64,000 nt of DNA from Pontibacter ramchanderi (GTDB lineage Bacteria; Bacteroidota; Bacteroidia; Cytophagales; Hymenobacteraceae), in assembly GCF_002846395.1 (NCBI RefSeq), contig NZ_PJMU01000002.1:1240001-1304000 (forward strand), written 5' to 3'. The stretch's first letter is position 1; each line of letters opens with the position of its first letter. This document shows positions 29,210 to 36,897 of the stretch, piece after piece. The translations under genes and the position numbers were made by a program. The notes below the pieces were generated by a model. That model was not told the DNA's origin and did not search any database. It saw nothing but the letters and a program-made list of their open reading frames with translations.

Positions 29210-30832
29210 ATGAAAACAACTACAAAAATAGGGCTCATCGGGGGCATTGTGCTCATACTGGCCATCGGCATGGCATTCCTGTATAGCAAAGGGTTTTTTG
29301 AAGCCAGCGGTAAGAGTAACCAGGAGCTTGAAGATCTCCATCCACTTCTGTCGATCCAGAACCTCCATAGTTTCTATAACAGAGATGTGAGTAAGGAGTT
29401 TGATAAACTAGCTGAACATGCGTCTAGTGATCAGAACCTCAAATCGATCAAACTATATCAGTACAGTACTGGCTATGGAAAGATGCTTCTTGATAAAGAG
29501 TTTTTCTTTGATTTCAAGGGCAAGCCTGTCAGAAGTGTCGCTTACTCAGCTGATGGGGCGGATTTTTCGCACACCTACTACTTCTACAATGATCTTGGCC
29601 AAAACTACCTTGACGTATACATCGGCAGCAACAAGTATGATACCGTGTATACTTTTCGCAATTATAACGAGCAGAATCATGTCATTGATCAGGCGGAATA
29701 TAACACCAAGGGAAATGGGTTAATAAAGTACACCACCTGGAATGCGAAATTGATTTCGGATAATGTACTGCGGCTGGAAGAGATTATCTATGATGATGAC
29801 CTGGTGTCAAGCGACATCGTTCCCTCTTACAAACAGGACATGCACCTGACGCTGATCAGTCCAAACGAAGTAGAAGTCAGGACTGCCAGAACGGTGTATC
29901 AGGACACGGTACACAACTCTCACTACGAGGACGATTTTAAATTGGAAAATAGGCTGTTAGTTTCTGTTGAAAACCCGATTAGGTACGAGTTGGACAAAGA
30001 CGGCGATTGGTTTACGGCAGCAGCAAAGGGTTATTCTTACAGAAGAGAGTTAAGCTACTATAAAGAAGGAGAACCAGAGCTAATACGAGACTTCAAGGTC
30101 AGTAAGGCAGTGCTTGAAAAGTTAAACGCGCTGGCGCAGACAGTACCTGCAAAAGCGTGGAAAAATCACAATAAAAAGCATTCGGCCATTTCACACAGGG
30201 CCGGGTTATTTAAAGCAGGCAAGTATGGCCAGCGCATCGACATAAGAGAGGCGAAAGCAATCGATGACTTTACGCCTGTGTTGTGGCACTTGGTGAGCCT
30301 GGACTCGGGAGACGTTGCCGGCTTTGAGAACAAGTGCTTTGTAGCTGGGTACAACACTCCTTTGCAGGATAAAGATGGGTTCAACCTCAGGTGTTTAGCC
30401 ATTTATGAACGTGTGAATGGCAGTTACATCCTGCGTAAACAGTCCTTTAATGCGATCGAGACTTTCAATGACTACGAAGACGACTTTGCCTATGATGGTT
30501 TTAATGAAACAAATTTTTCTGTTAGCCTGGAAGGAGGAGAGGTAGTCGTTCATTACAGCTACATGAGAGGGGAAGCTTCCTATGCCTATGCCTATCAGGA
30601 CGGAAACTGGGTTTTGGTGAACTATGAGTCAAGCCACAGGACCTGCTGCCAGGCAGAGTTCTACTCATATGATTACAGAACCCAGATGTACCATGCGTCC
30701 ATCATGAGCACAACAGAGGATGCTACCGGAGATACGACCATCAATGTGCTGCAAAACAGGCCAATGGTGTACATGGATAGCATGGATGTGCAGCAATACG
30801 ATTATGCGGAAACTGGATTGCTGATTAAGTAA
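29210..30832 (+). CDS. Unknown membrane-anchored protein
   Basis: A 540-residue protein with a short basic start (MKTTTKIG) and one hydrophobic segment at about residues 7-26, which could be an anchor or uncleaved signal. The rest is hydrophilic and strand-rich, with many Tyr and Asp, as in surface or periplasmic proteins. I recognise no domain or catalytic motif. Two neighbouring Cys (RTCCQAEF near 482) are the only obvious pair. The gene contains no copy of the GGTATAG word, unlike most of the window, and looks more AT-rich, so it may have been acquired recently. It may belong with the lipoprotein gene just upstream. Confidence 0.7.
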   Translation: MKTTTKIGLIGGIVLILAIGMAFLYSKGFFEASGKSNQELEDLHPLLSIQNLHSFYNRDVSKEFDKLAEHASSDQNLKSIKLYQYSTGYGKMLLDKEFFFDFKGKPVRSVAYSADGADFSHTYYFYNDLGQNYLDVYIGSNKYDTVYTFRNYNEQNHVIDQAEYNTKGNGLIKYTTWNAKLISDNVLRLEEIIYDDDLVSSDIVPSYKQDMHLTLISPNEVEVRTARTVYQDTVHNSHYEDDFKLENRLLVSVENPIRYELDKDGDWFTAAAKGYSYRRELSYYKEGEPELIRDFKVSKAVLEKLNALAQTVPAKAWKNHNKKHSAISHRAGLFKAGKYGQRIDIREAKAIDDFTPVLWHLVSLDSGDVAGFENKCFVAGYNTPLQDKDGFNLRCLAIYERVNGSYILRKQSFNAIETFNDYEDDFAYDGFNETNFSVSLEGGEVVVHYSYMRGEASYAYAYQDGNWVLVNYESSHRTCCQAEFYSYDYRTQMYHASIMSTTEDATGDTTINVLQNRPMVYMDSMDVQQYDYAETGLLIK

Positions 30833-31153
30833 GAAGCCAGGGTTAATCGTCTATGCAGGCGCGGGTTATAAGCCTGCTACTGCAAGGGTGCACACTCGAT
30901 TTACTTTTGTCCATACTCCTCAACAGACGAAACAGCTTATACCGTGAATACGAAATAGCATTTCAGGTAGGGTTGCAGCACGAGTTGCCGCTGGTGCGAG
31001 CCTGTAGCCCCTACTGCTTCTCGGGTGGGAAGGTATAGCTGCGTCGGAAGGGGATAGGCATTGCGCCAGTAAACGATCTTTAAAGTCCTCTTAATCAAAA
31101 CATAATATGCCTCAACAACAGGTGTAAAGTATATTCCCTATCTTTCACGCATC
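30833..31153. other. Gap of 321 bases without a convincing gene
   Basis: A 61-codon frame at 30853-31038 has no family resemblance and no start signal. One GGTATAG word lies at 31032. TATCTTTC at 31139-31146, 7 bases before the next start codon, is one base from a TAnnTTTG box and may be the promoter of the following gene. Confidence 0.5.
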
Positions 31154-32116
31154 ATGAAAGCAGCAGTACATACCAGGTATGGCCCTCCAGAAGTGGTCAG
31201 CATCAGGGAGGTTCCCAAGCCAGATCCGAAAGACAATGAGGTGTTGATACGGGTCTACACCTCGACCGTCAACCGCACCGACAGCGGGTTCCGAAGCGCC
31301 GAATATTTTATTTCAAGGTTCTGGAGCGGCCTGCTCAGGCCCAAGTGCCAAATACTTGGCTGTGAGTTCGCCGGCCAGGTAGAGGCGGTGGGCAAGGCAG
31401 TGAAAGCAGTAAAGGTCGGGGAAAAGGTATTCGGCTTCAACGACAAGAAATGGGGCGGACACGGTCAATACATCACGCTGGACGAAAACGACCCCTTCAC
31501 GACCATACCCGAAGGCCTGACCTACGAAGAGGCCGCCCCGATCACAGAAGGAGCCCACTACGCACTGTGCCACATCCGGGCAGCAAAAGTCAGGAGCGGG
31601 CAGGAGGTACTGGTGTATGGCCCGACGGGTGCCATCGGCTCGGCCATGGTGCAGCTGCTCAAACATTTCGGGGCGCACGTAACGGCCGTGTGCCACACCC
31701 GGCATGTGCCGCTCGTCGAGTCGTTGGGCGCGGATGTGGTTATCGATTACACGCAGCAGGATTATGCCCAGACAGGCCGCAAGTATAGTGTGGTGTTCGA
31801 TACCGTCGGGAAAACGTCGTTTGGGCACTGCAAACCGGTGCTGACGGAAAAGGGCCTGTACTTCTCTACTGAACTCGGCAAAAACTGGGAGAACGTATAC
31901 CTGGCGCTGCTAACGCCGCTCAGAAAGGGCAAGAAAGTGATGTTTCCGATACCTACCATCAGCAAAGCAGATGTAGAGTTCCTCAAGCAACTGGTAGAGC
32001 GTAAGGAGTTTAAGCCTGTAGAGGACCGGCGCTATAACCTGGAGCAGATCGTGGAGGCTTACCGGTACGTGGAGACAGGGCAGAAAACGGGTAATGTGGT
32101 ATTGACGCTGCCTTAA
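31154..32116 (+). CDS. NAD(P)-dependent MDR oxidoreductase (quinone-reductase-like)
   Basis: A 320-residue medium-chain dehydrogenase/reductase. The N-terminal GroES-like domain (MKAAVHTRYGPPEVVSIREV, VLIRVYTSTVNRTDSGFR, ILGCEFAGQVEAVGKAV) lacks the Cys/His set of zinc alcohol dehydrogenases, so it belongs to the zinc-free quinone reductase type. The Rossmann part contains VYGPTGAIGSAMVQLLKHFG near 155, where a normal GAxGxxG dinucleotide motif is visible. The substrate is unknown. It is transcribed on its own or with the genes after it, with a gap of 216 bases before the next start. Confidence 0.88.
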   Translation: MKAAVHTRYGPPEVVSIREVPKPDPKDNEVLIRVYTSTVNRTDSGFRSAEYFISRFWSGLLRPKCQILGCEFAGQVEAVGKAVKAVKVGEKVFGFNDKKWGGHGQYITLDENDPFTTIPEGLTYEEAAPITEGAHYALCHIRAAKVRSGQEVLVYGPTGAIGSAMVQLLKHFGAHVTAVCHTRHVPLVESLGADVVIDYTQQDYAQTGRKYSVVFDTVGKTSFGHCKPVLTEKGLYFSTELGKNWENVYLALLTPLRKGKKVMFPIPTISKADVEFLKQLVERKEFKPVEDRRYNLEQIVEAYRYVETGQKTGNVVLTLP

Positions 32117-32332
32117 GAAAGCAAAACCCAGAACCGTAGGATAGAGCTCTTTAAGAGCTGATCGGCTCTGCAAAAACATGCTTTATCCCAACGGCTGCCT
32201 GATAAACAGTGCTGAAAATAAATTCGGCACCACCAGGCAGCTACGCCACAACCTAGGTTAGAAAAAAATACTTGTTTAATTTTCGGTTGCTGAACGAATG
32301 TCTTAATCACCTTCTTTGCAAAAAGAAACGTT

Positions 32333-33097
32333 ATGACTTTCAAGCAACTACACGAGCAACCAGAGCCCCTCATGATCTGCAATGTATGGGATGCGGCCAG
32401 CGCCACGATAGCCGAACAGCAAGGCTTTCAGGCAATCGGAACATCTAGTGCCGCCATGGCCAGAATGCTTGGCTACGAGGATGGCGAAAAAATGGAATTC
32501 GCTGACCTGGTATACCTGGTTAAAAGAATTAAGGCCAGCACCAGCCTGCCATTTACAGTAGATATTGAAGCGGGCTTCGGCAGAACTCCTTCCGCCATCC
32601 TGGAAAACATCAAAGTGTTAGCCGATATAGGCGCCGCCGGCATCAACCTGGAAGACAGCGTAGTAGACAAAGAGAGAAGCCTCTGCGACAGCCATAGTTT
32701 TGCCAGAACGCTGGAATCGATCAAAGAGGCACTCCTCAGGGATGGAACGGATCTTTTCCTAAATGCCCGGACAGACACCTTCCTGCTCGGGCACCCTGAC
32801 CAGCTGCAGGAAACCATCAGGCGGACCCAACTCTATGAGGCGGCAGGTGCAGATGGTGTTTTTGTGCCGTGCATGGTAAGCGAAGAAGACATTAGTGCCG
32901 TAACGCAATGCACCCGGCTGCCCCTCAACGTGATGTGCATGCCCAACCTCCCGGCATTTAAGCAACTGCAGGCTTTGGGGGTGAAGCGCATCAGCATGGG
33001 TAATTTTCTTTTTGAGAAGATGCATGAACAGTTTGGGCACACGCTGCATCGTGTAAAAAAGCAGGCAAGCTTTAACGCCGTGTTTGAGCCATGTTAG
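32333..33097 (+). CDS. Isocitrate lyase/PEP mutase family protein
   Basis: A 254-residue member of the PEP mutase/isocitrate lyase superfamily, enzymes that make or break C-C or C-P bonds next to a carboxylate. Visible motifs are NVWDAASATIAEQQGFQAIGTSS near 18-40, the Mg-binding VDIEAGFGRTP near 81-91, GINLEDSV near 107 and NARTDTFL near 143. The KKCGH catalytic motif of true isocitrate lyase is absent, so it is of the short oxaloacetate-hydrolase/carboxyvinyl-phosphonate mutase-like type. Substrate is unknown. Its last codons overlap the start of the ada gene by 7 bases, implying coupled translation. Confidence 0.85.
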   Translation: MTFKQLHEQPEPLMICNVWDAASATIAEQQGFQAIGTSSAAMARMLGYEDGEKMEFADLVYLVKRIKASTSLPFTVDIEAGFGRTPSAILENIKVLADIGAAGINLEDSVVDKERSLCDSHSFARTLESIKEALLRDGTDLFLNARTDTFLLGHPDQLQETIRRTQLYEAAGADGVFVPCMVSEEDISAVTQCTRLPLNVMCMPNLPAFKQLQALGVKRISMGNFLFEKMHEQFGHTLHRVKKQASFNAVFEPC

Positions 33098-34149
33098 TGA
33101 CAGATTCAGATAAAATAGAGACCTATTACAAAGCCCTGGTTGATCGAAATCAGGGTTTTGTAGGCATCTTCTTCGTCGGCGTGAAGACCACGTCCGTCTT
33201 CTGCATTGCCACATGCCGCGCCCGCAAACCAAAGGCAGCGAACGTGGAGTTTTTCACTACTTTCAAAGACGCGCTGGACCACGGCTACCGCCCTTGCAAA
33301 ATATGCAGGCCAACCGAAAACGCCAACCTGGCCCCCGATCCGGTAAATGCCGCGATCGAGCTGGTCAGAAGTAACCCGAAGGAAAAAGTTTCTGACTATA
33401 CCTTGCGGCAACAGCAAATCTGCCCTGTGTTGGTGCGCAGGTGGTTCAAGCAGCATTACGGCATCACCTTCCAGGCCTTTCAGCGGATGTACCGGATAAA
33501 CCAGGCCTTGCTGGAACTGAAAGGAGGAAGAAGCGCCACCGATACCGCCTTCGACGCCGGCTACGAGTCGCTCAGCGGCTTTGGCTATACCTATAAAAAG
33601 GTGATGGGGAGTTCTCCCAACCAGGGCAAATCGAAGCGTGTGATCTTGCTGAATCGATTGACGACTCCGCTGGGCCCCATGATCGTGTGTGCCACCGAAA
33701 AAGGCATTTGCCTGCTCGAATTCGTGGACAGAAGAATGCTGGAAACAGAGTTTAAGGACCTGCAAAAGCTGTTGGGCGCTACCATTGTGACCGGGGAGAA
33801 CCAGCATATTCAGCAAGCCCGTATGGAGGTAGCCGAATACTTTGCGGGCAGCCGCAAAACTTTTACTCTTAGCCTGGATACGCCGGGAACTGTGTTTCAG
33901 AACCTAGTTTGGGAGTCGCTCAGTCAGATTCCGTACGGGGAAACGCGCTCCTACCAACAGCAGGCCGAGTTGCTTGGAGCCCCAGCCGCCGTGCGGGCAG
34001 TCGCCTCGGCCAATGGATTCAACAGAGTAGCCCTCGTAATACCTTGCCACCGGGTTATCGGCAAAAACGGCAAACTGGTAGGGTATGGCGGTGGTCTGGA
34101 GCGGAAGCAATGGCTGCTGGAGCATGAAAAGCAGTATGCCGTGCAGTAG
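33091..34149 (+). CDS. ada: Ada: methylation-responsive regulator and O6-methylguanine-DNA methyltransferase
   Basis: Repairs alkylated DNA and activates transcription after methylation. The 352-residue protein keeps E. coli Ada numbering in its N-domain: Cys38 and Cys42 (FCIATCRARKP) and Cys69/Cys72 (YRPCKICRP) form the zinc site that accepts methyl groups from phosphotriesters. An AraC-type helix-turn-helix region follows (about 88-180, including RWFKQHYGITFQAFQRMYRI). The C-terminal methyltransferase has the active site IPCHRVIG with Cys near 319, and the AVGxANGxN-like segment VRAVASANGFNRVALV. ATG at 33091 overlaps the preceding gene. No separate alkA gene is adjacent. Confidence 0.93.
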   Translation: MLVTDSDKIETYYKALVDRNQGFVGIFFVGVKTTSVFCIATCRARKPKAANVEFFTTFKDALDHGYRPCKICRPTENANLAPDPVNAAIELVRSNPKEKVSDYTLRQQQICPVLVRRWFKQHYGITFQAFQRMYRINQALLELKGGRSATDTAFDAGYESLSGFGYTYKKVMGSSPNQGKSKRVILLNRLTTPLGPMIVCATEKGICLLEFVDRRMLETEFKDLQKLLGATIVTGENQHIQQARMEVAEYFAGSRKTFTLSLDTPGTVFQNLVWESLSQIPYGETRSYQQQAELLGAPAAVRAVASANGFNRVALVIPCHRVIGKNGKLVGYGGGLERKQWLLEHEKQYAVQ

Positions 34150-34176
34150 TCACCCAAAGTATATAACACTGACCTG

Positions 34177-34629
34177 ATGCTATACCTCAAAAGAACTGAT
34201 TCAGACGATCCCGACTTTGTAGCCTTGGTGAAATTGCTCGATGCTGACCTGGCCGTGCGCGATGGGGAGGAACATGCCTTTTATGCACAGTATAACAAGA
34301 TCGATAAGATAAAGCATGTGGTGCTGGCTTGCGAGGGCGAAAAGGCGCTGGGCTGCGGGGCGATAAAGCAATACCAGCCGGGCGCCATGGAAGTAAAGCG
34401 CATGTACGTGCTGCCTGAGGGAAGGAACAAAGGTATAGCCAGTCAGGTGCTGTCGGAACTGGAAGCGTGGGCGCGGGAACTTCATTTTGAAAGGTGTATC
34501 CTCGAAACAGGCAAGAAGCAGCCCGAGGCCATTGCTCTCTACCAAAAGAACGGCTACCAGCCTATACCTAACTATGGGCAGTATGCAGAAGTGGAGAACA
34601 GTGTATGCTTTGAGAAAGTGCTGAACTAG
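34177..34629 (+). CDS. GNAT family N-acetyltransferase
   Basis: A 150-residue acetyl-CoA-dependent acetyltransferase. The conserved acetyl-CoA-binding motif lies at about residues 84-100 (VKRMYVLPEGRNKGIASQVL, with the RxxGxA-type loop RNKGIA). The C-terminal LETGKKQPEAIALYQKNGYQPI pattern is also typical. The acceptor substrate is unknown. The last six codons including the stop are part of a perfect 18-base tandem duplication, so a second in-line copy of the end of the gene lies just past the stop. Three CTATACC/GGTATAG words occur in this short gene. Confidence 0.88.
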   Translation: MLYLKRTDSDDPDFVALVKLLDADLAVRDGEEHAFYAQYNKIDKIKHVVLACEGEKALGCGAIKQYQPGAMEVKRMYVLPEGRNKGIASQVLSELEAWARELHFERCILETGKKQPEAIALYQKNGYQPIPNYGQYAEVENSVCFEKVLN

Positions 34630-34647
34630 GAGAAAGTGCTGAACTAG
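34612..34647. repeat. Perfect 18-base tandem duplication at the GNAT gene end
   Basis: The unit GAGAAAGTGCTGAACTAG occurs at 34612-34629 and again directly at 34630-34647. The first copy encodes the last residues EKVLN and the stop. The duplication lies 8 bases from the nuoC stop codon, at the edge of the block that splits the nuo genes. Confidence 0.95.
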
Positions 34648-34655
34648 GTCACTTT

Positions 34656-35255
34656 TTACACTTCCGGCTTCGCCCGCTTGTCGGTAAAGGGTTCTTCGTG
34701 TGAGGTCAGCTTCACCGGCTCGCCCCTAAAGCCGCTGTTCTCGTTGTGCTGGTCGTAGGGCACTTTGATGCCGTGATAATAGTCCTGCAGTTGGTAGTCT
34801 TTGCGAAGCGGGTGGCCTTCCCAGTCGGCAGCGCAAAGGATGCGGCGCATGTCGGGGTGGTCTTTGAAGATGATGCCCAGCAGGTCGAAGATCTCGCGCT
34901 CCTGCCAGTCGGCGGTGCGCCAGATGTGGCTCACGGTCGGCACGACAGGTATAGGCTCTTCTGGTGTGTTGTTGCGCGGCACGATCACCTTGAGCATCAG
35001 TGAGTGGTCGTAAGGTATAGAGTAAAGATTGTACACCACCTCCATCGTACCTGCCTCCGGACCATTGTCTATACCTGTCACGCTGGAGAGAAAGTCGAAA
35101 TAAGTCGCTTCGTTGTCGTGCAGCTCCAGGCATACCTCCGCCAGGCGCTCTGTTTGGATCACCAGGTAGGGCTGCAGGTTGTCGGTGTGCTCCGAAACGA
35201 TCCCCTCCGGACCAAACTGCGCTACTATAAAATCCTTTATCTCCCCGAAGGTCAT
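34656..35255 (-). CDS. nuoC: NADH-quinone oxidoreductase subunit C
   Basis: The 30-kDa subunit of the complex I peripheral arm, 199 residues, separate from NuoD rather than fused. It shows YFDFLSSVTGIDNG near 52, VYNLYSIPYDHSLMLKVIVPRNN near 70 and the signature WRTADWQEREIFDLLGIIFKDHPDMRRIL near 110-138, then WEGHPLRKDYQ near 145. The stop codon is only 8 bases from the duplicated end of the GNAT gene on the other strand. nuoB lies 104 bases upstream, across a gap with TAATGA-type repeats. Confidence 0.96.
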   Translation of the reverse strand: MTFGEIKDFIVAQFGPEGIVSEHTDNLQPYLVIQTERLAEVCLELHDNEATYFDFLSSVTGIDNGPEAGTMEVVYNLYSIPYDHSLMLKVIVPRNNTPEEPIPVVPTVSHIWRTADWQEREIFDLLGIIFKDHPDMRRILCAADWEGHPLRKDYQLQDYYHGIKVPYDQHNENSGFRGEPVKLTSHEEPFTDKRAKPEV

Positions 35256-35259
35256 GTTA

Positions 35260-35332
35260 TTTAGTGAATGAGTGATTTAGTGAATGAGTGAATTTTTAAT
35301 GAGTAATAATTAATGACGAATGAATAATTCAT
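35260..35332. repeat. TAATGA-type repeats upstream of nuoC
   Basis: Two adjoining copies of TTTAGTGAATGAGTGA (35260-35275 and 35276-35291) are followed by related AT-rich units including TAATGAGTAATAATTAATGA and CGAATGAATAAT. They fill most of the nuoB-nuoC gap. Confidence 0.8.
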
Positions 35333-35359
35333 CAGGCTCGAACTACCTGGCTGCTAACC

Positions 35360-36019
35360 TTAAGCTACCGGGTTTTGCTCTTCACTGGCCTCTGATGTTG
35401 TCGGGCCTTCAACAGACTTTTCATTCACTACTTCGGCCCCATCATTCGTGCTCACCGATTCTCCATTATTCATTATTAATTCCTCATTAGTCATTCCTTT
35501 TTCCATTCGTCTAGCCATAATCTGCTGCACGGCTCTGGGTTCGCGGATGGTTTCCTGGCGGATGATCTCCTGCAGGCGCAAAAAGCCGCCGATCAGTGCC
35601 TCCGGTCTGGGTGGACAACCGGGCACGTACACATCCACAGGTATGATGCGGTCCACGCCCTTTACCACATGGTAGCCGTGCTCCCAGTAGGGGCCACCGC
35701 AGTTGGAGCAGCTTCCCATCGAGATCACGTAGCGGGGCTCCGGCATCTGCTCGTAAAGACGGCGCACGCGGTCGGCCATTTTAAAGGTAACCGTACCAGC
35801 CACAATCATCACATCCGACTGACGAGGCGAGGCGCGCGGTATAATGCCGAAGCGGTCGAGGTCGTAGCCCGAGGCATAGGCCCCCATCATCTCGATGGCG
35901 CAGCAGGCCAGACCAAAGCCCATTGGGAACAGCGAGGTGAGTCGCGCCCAGTTGAGCAGGTCGTCCAGTTTGGTGATGATCACACCGCCTTCTCCCGTCT
36001 TGTCCTGTGGAATGTTCAA
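35360..36019 (-). CDS. nuoB: NADH-quinone oxidoreductase subunit B
   Basis: Carries iron-sulfur cluster N2, the last electron carrier before quinone. The 219-residue protein has the ligands in [12 protein letters not shown] (two adjacent Cys near 39-40), [13 protein letters not shown] near 100 and [19 protein letters not shown] near 134. The start is TTG at 36019; no ATG is available upstream in frame. The conserved protein ends near residue 175. The remaining 44 residues (after RRMEKG) are translated from a TAATGA-type intergenic repeat and low-complexity Glu/Ser/Val sequence, an unusual tail for NuoB. Confidence 0.95.
   Translation of the reverse strand: MNIPQDKTGEGGVIITKLDDLLNWARLTSLFPMGFGLACCAIEMMGAYASGYDLDRFGIIPRASPRQSDVMIVAGTVTFKMADRVRRLYEQMPEPRYVISMGSCSNCGGPYWEHGYHVVKGVDRIIPVDVYVPGCPPRPEALIGGFLRLQEIIRQETIREPRAVQQIMARRMEKGMTNEELIMNNGESVSTNDGAEVVNEKSVEGPTTSEASEEQNPVA
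35441..35503. repeat. TAATGA-type repeat read as the NuoB C-terminal tail
   Basis: On the minus strand the sequence is built of ATGACTAATGAGGAATTA and AATAATGAATAATGG units, encoding [11 protein letters not shown] and related residues. It resembles the intergenic repeats on both sides of nuoB and appears to have extended the reading frame. Confidence 0.65.
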
Positions 36020-36063
36020 TGGATAATGAATGATAAATAATGAGTAATGAATAGTGAGTAATG
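36012..36063. repeat. TAATGA-type repeats between nuoA and nuoB
   Basis: Units such as GGATAATGAATGATAAATAA and TGAGTAATGAATAGTGAGTA run from the nuoB start codon towards nuoA. On the plus strand they give stop codons in several frames. Confidence 0.7.
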
Positions 36064-36144
36064 CTGGAGGTTCCTAAAATCGACTCCTTTCTATACCTTC
36101 CGTTTTCCTCTTTTGTCCTTTTTCACAAAGTCTTTTGTCAAGAA

Positions 36145-36633
36145 CTATTTTCTTACTTCGTACTTCCGCTCGTTCACGCGCTGGTATACGTCCTTAGGTA
36201 TACGGGATCGGCTTTGTGGCACCACGGGCTTGGGTCTGATCCAGTCGAGGTGGCCTTTTACCCAGGCATAAGCCAGGCCGAGCGCCAGTACACCAATGAA
36301 GATGAACATCTCGATCAGGGCAAACCAGCCCCACACGCCGTCGGTAGCTTCGATCAGGTCGCGGCGACCGAACACGGTGGCCCACGGAAACAGGAAGGCA
36401 AGCTCCACATCAAAAATGATGAAGATAAGCGCCACCACGTAAAACCGCGGGTTGAACTGCACCCACGAGTTGCCGATCGGCTCTTCGCCCGACTCATAGG
36501 TCGTCAGCTTCTCGGGGTTGGGCCGGCTGGGGCGGATAAGCCGGGCGGTAAACAGACCGATCACCACGAAAATAGCTCCCCCGATCAGGAAAAGCAGGAT
36601 CGTTCCGAAGTCTGAAAGGTAGGTTTCCTCCAT
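36145..36633 (-). CDS. nuoA: NADH-quinone oxidoreductase subunit A
   Basis: A small membrane subunit of complex I, 162 residues, three membrane helices (about 11-33, 75-95 and 103-125). Conserved features are the loop [48 protein letters not shown] segment near 43-85, which includes the Cys-free version of the quinone-site loop, and the acidic pair FDVELAF. It is the first nuo gene of the group, so the promoter should lie in 36634-36897, where I see no clear -7 box. nuoB follows after 125 bases. Confidence 0.95.
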   Translation of the reverse strand: MEETYLSDFGTILLFLIGGAIFVVIGLFTARLIRPSRPNPEKLTTYESGEEPIGNSWVQFNPRFYVVALIFIIFDVELAFLFPWATVFGRRDLIEATDGVWGWFALIEMFIFIGVLALGLAYAWVKGHLDWIRPKPVVPQSRSRIPKDVYQRVNERKYEVRK

Positions 36634-36897
36634 AGCGCCGCAGCAGTTTTACACAAATTTACGATAAAATAACTTCTTGGCATCATACCTGTGCACTGTC
36701 TCGCCTGAGGCAGGATACGCGTTAAGTTGAACAGGACATAATCAAAAGCGCCCGTTAATGATGGCTGACCAGTTCCTCGGCCGCCGCACAAGCCAGGGCC
36801 GGCCAACTTATACCTGAACACAGGGCAGGGGCGTTATACCAACAACCTTTCCCAGGCTATACCTGTACGAGAGAATCCACATCAAACGAAACCGCAC

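Noticed and set aside
30853-31038. Possible 61-residue gene
   Set aside because: No family resemblance, signal or plausible start context; it ends on a copy of the dispersed word.
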